The notes below the pieces were generated by a model, which was not told the DNA's origin, ran no database searches, and was given only the letters and a program-made list of their open reading frames with translations. A DNA stretch of 64,000 bases, from contig CM055901.1 in NCBI GenBank assembly GCA_029582155.1, positions 22,345,186-22,409,185 on the forward strand. The letters run 5' to 3'. The translations under genes were made by a program, and so were the position numbers. How positions within the stretch are numbered: position 1 is the first letter of the stretch; every line of letters starts with the position of its first letter. The DNA comes from Panopea generosa (Eukaryota; Mollusca; Bivalvia; Adapedonta; Hiatellidae). Shown here piece after piece: positions 61,320 through 64,000 of the stretch.

Positions 61320-64000
61320 CACGTTACAAGATTACCAAAAGTATAGCATTTAGCTCCGAAACATAAAAAAAATAAAACAAATTAAAGAAATGGATCTACT
61401 TAATTAAGGTGTAATACGGCCTTATGACGAGATAACAGAAACTTGAAACGTGCTTGCCTGGGCACAAAAACAGGTAAGTTAAATTCAAGGTTTTCATGTT
61501 ATTCGGTAGCTCGTTTTATTGCCGATCCTCGTCAGGCTGGTCTTTGAGATGATTTTTGCGCTAAGAAGTCCTATGTAATTTGCTAGCAACCTTTTTTCAA
61601 AATGGTTTATAGGGACTGTGACTTGAGTAGAGAAAAGAGGATTGCATCGCGCATGCTACAATAAGACATCACTGATGTTAAAAAGTTACTTTTATTGGAT
61701 TTTAACAGATTGATGTATTACGGAACATTACGGGGCTTTTTATTTAAATGACGGCGCTATGTACCGAGTACGCTAAAGAACCAGAAAAAAACTTACGATG
61801 GATTTATATCTGTATACTGTATACTGTTTATCCCCCTAAAATCTAAAACGACTAACACTATTCTGGAGGCATCGCACATATAGAAAACCGGCGGCGATGT
61901 AAATAAGCTTATATACAAAAACATTTTATAAGCAAGTACATCTTTGCTTTGAAAAGGACACATAAGCGTTTCTATGTGTGATAATTTGCAGAGATAACCA
62001 GCTTCGGATCCAAGAAACGTCAATTAGACTGCTTTTAAATAACTGAAATACTGTTAAAAATGTTACCCCATACCCAACCCAACCCCCACCACACACACAA
62101 CAATTATACAAAATTAAGATAAATATATAGGAGTACGTTCTTACTACCACGATTTACGTAAGTTCCTAATTCAACATTATTATTGATATAGCACAAACAA
62201 ACATTACTTGTATTTCATTTGTTTCACAGAACATAAATTACGTTTTAAATCATCAATAATACAAGAATATAAAACAAATGGTTATATTATCATTGATGAA
62301 TTTTGATAAAGTATATTCATGTACAGGGACTATTTCTGAAAAAGTGTAACGCGAAGAGTATTGAGTACTGTGTCTTGCCGATGTGATTTATTCGTGCTCT
62401 CTACAATTCACAACATTTCTCATGTATCAATTTACGCACTGCGTATTTGAGGAGAGTAATAAATAATAAAAGAGGACATATTTAGAAGCGTTAGACGAAC
62501 GATTTTGCTGTAAAGCAGATATCTATGGACTTTGAGTGCATTTGAGTTGACAGGGATCTTGTGCCAAATTCATTTTGCGATCTAGAATTCAATGTTACTG
62601 GCGGGTTAATGAGACAATGAAAAATTCAGTTAGTGGGTTCCCTGGTACAAGTGACATGATCGATGAGTGTGTTTAAATGGTATGGATGGGTAGCACTGCA
62701 CTCCTTATAGACATTTCTATAGCATTTGTCGTAATGCTTGAATACAAACAGATGCTTTCTTCTGATTCTGAAGAGATACAGAAAATGCAGAGCCCATGTC
62801 AAAAAGAGAAATAAGCGAACACTTTTGTACCATTTCCTTAATAAATAAAACAAACAGTTTTAAAATGGCAACCCAGATCTGAAGTGTTGTTCTTTTAGTA
62901 GAAATAGGGACCTGGTACAGGGGTAAAATTTAAGTAATAATTAAGTAGTAATATTACAAAATATCCGAAATTTAAGATGGCCGGGTCAGTGATTTAAATC
63001 CTGCATTTTTGTATCTGCTTAAGAGTCGAAAACAATGTGTTGATAAATATGTATTGATACAGTTTTACCAATACATTATATAATTCGAATATGGGAGATC
63101 TGAATTTTATTTTTCAGTTTTGTCGAAAAAAAAAATCGATATTCTAGATGACCCCAATAATCTCTAAAACAATAAATTATATAAAGGCTATTTATATTCG
63201 TTTATCTTCAAAAGCAAACCACTTCACTAAAGCAAACCTTCATACTCATTTGTGCATTAATTGCACGATAGTTCTCTTTCCGGACTGATGTTATCGGTCA
63301 TTCCTTTGGCTTGATACTCAGGTCGTAACAGACATCAATGTTTCACCACCACCGGTGTAAATTATCAAATTATGAAAGTATCCATCGGTTCAGTTTTAAA
63401 AACAGTGTTAATAGTCTATCTCATACGTAGCTTAAACTTTTGTAACAACTGCATGTTGCCTACCACATATTCATATATTTCCAAGGCTGCTCTACATTTA
63501 AATTAGTTGTTGCGCACCGGAAAAAAACACAACAATCTGCTGGTTTTTTTATTCGGTGTAGAACAAAATTGATACCTATAAGGTTGATTCGTTGCATGTC
63601 TCTGTGCTTTTTCTTTATTTCAGATGCACAGCAAATGCCAAAACAACCGTACCGACTCTGTTTGTTACAAGTTTAAGGACTTTTCTCGAGATTATACATG
63701 TAATTACTGTTTTCCCTAAAAGCTTTGAACATCAAAAAATCACAAAAGTGAAATGGTGAAATGTCTGTCATCACAAATCAACTACAATATTATGTATTTG
63801 CTATTTAAAAATAAAATATATAAAAAACGAAAAATATTTTTTGTGGTAATCTTGCAATTCCAACATTTCAACATTTTACACTGCATTTCTTATAGAAGTT
63901 TTCCGTTTATTATCAATATATATTTAATACTCATTGTCAGAAAAATGTAAATTATTATGAACTATGGTCAAGAAAATATATATTCCATACCGTAATGTAA
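61320..64000. other. Non-coding tail of the window
   Basis: 2.7 kb with only short frames (minus frames at 61793-62150 and 62626-62853) that lack domain signatures, start context or repeats. No feature supported. Confidence 0.4.

Overview
This 64-kb window is AT-rich, gene-poor animal nuclear DNA. The spliceosomal introns, an SRF-type actin promoter, tRNA-headed SINEs with perfect target-site duplications, and repeat ends of a kind I associate with clams and other bivalves all point to a mollusc, most likely a bivalve. The species is not identified. There is no bacterial-style gene organisation, rRNA, functional tRNA or CRISPR array. Most long reading frames are by-products of tandem repeats whose monomers happen to lack stop codons.

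Real coding content is small. (1) A complete actin gene lies on the minus strand: TATA box, upstream CArG box, non-coding first exon, a 5'UTR intron of about 0.9 kb, and a 379-codon intronless CDS at 29086-30225. (2) A Rho-family GTPase (Cdc42/TC10-like) first coding exon lies at 13299-13455 on the minus strand, with a clean acceptor and donor; the rest of the gene was not found. (3) Two serpin C-terminal exons lie on the plus strand (1336-1509 and 33753-33926). Each sits in one copy of a 2.7-kb segmental duplication about 32.4 kb apart, and they differ inside the reactive-centre loop. (4) A 212-codon LINE C-terminal fragment lies at 27164-27802. (5) A broken RecQ-like helicase fragment lies at 49230-49423 on the minus strand.

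Layout. 0-3.1 kb: serpin duplication copy A. 3.4-13 kb: SINEs, microsatellites, a 235-bp inverted repeat pair and a 57-bp minisatellite. 13.3 kb: Rho exon behind a (CT)n tract. 14.5-18 kb: an unidentified open stretch, SINEs, and 125-bp and 135-bp arrays. 18.36-26.15 kb: a 63-bp satellite of about 124 copies, open on both strands. 27 kb: LINE fragment. 29-31.3 kb: actin. 32.5-35.6 kb: serpin duplication copy B. 36.2 kb: SINE. 38-43 kb: nothing recognisable as coding. 43.3-49.2 kb: a 55-bp satellite open in all three plus frames, interrupted by a 1.39-kb unique block. 49-57 kb: dispersed repeats, a promoter-like CpG patch, a 16-bp minisatellite and a second SINE. 58.3-61.3 kb: a 48-bp degenerate satellite. 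61.3-64 kb: nothing recognised.

Tandem arrays make up close to 20 kb, nearly a third of the window. The genes do not form a pathway. The features most worth following are the duplicated serpin reactive-loop exons, the divergent actin with its muscle-type promoter, and the satellites whose periods (63, 57, 48 bp) keep reading frames open.
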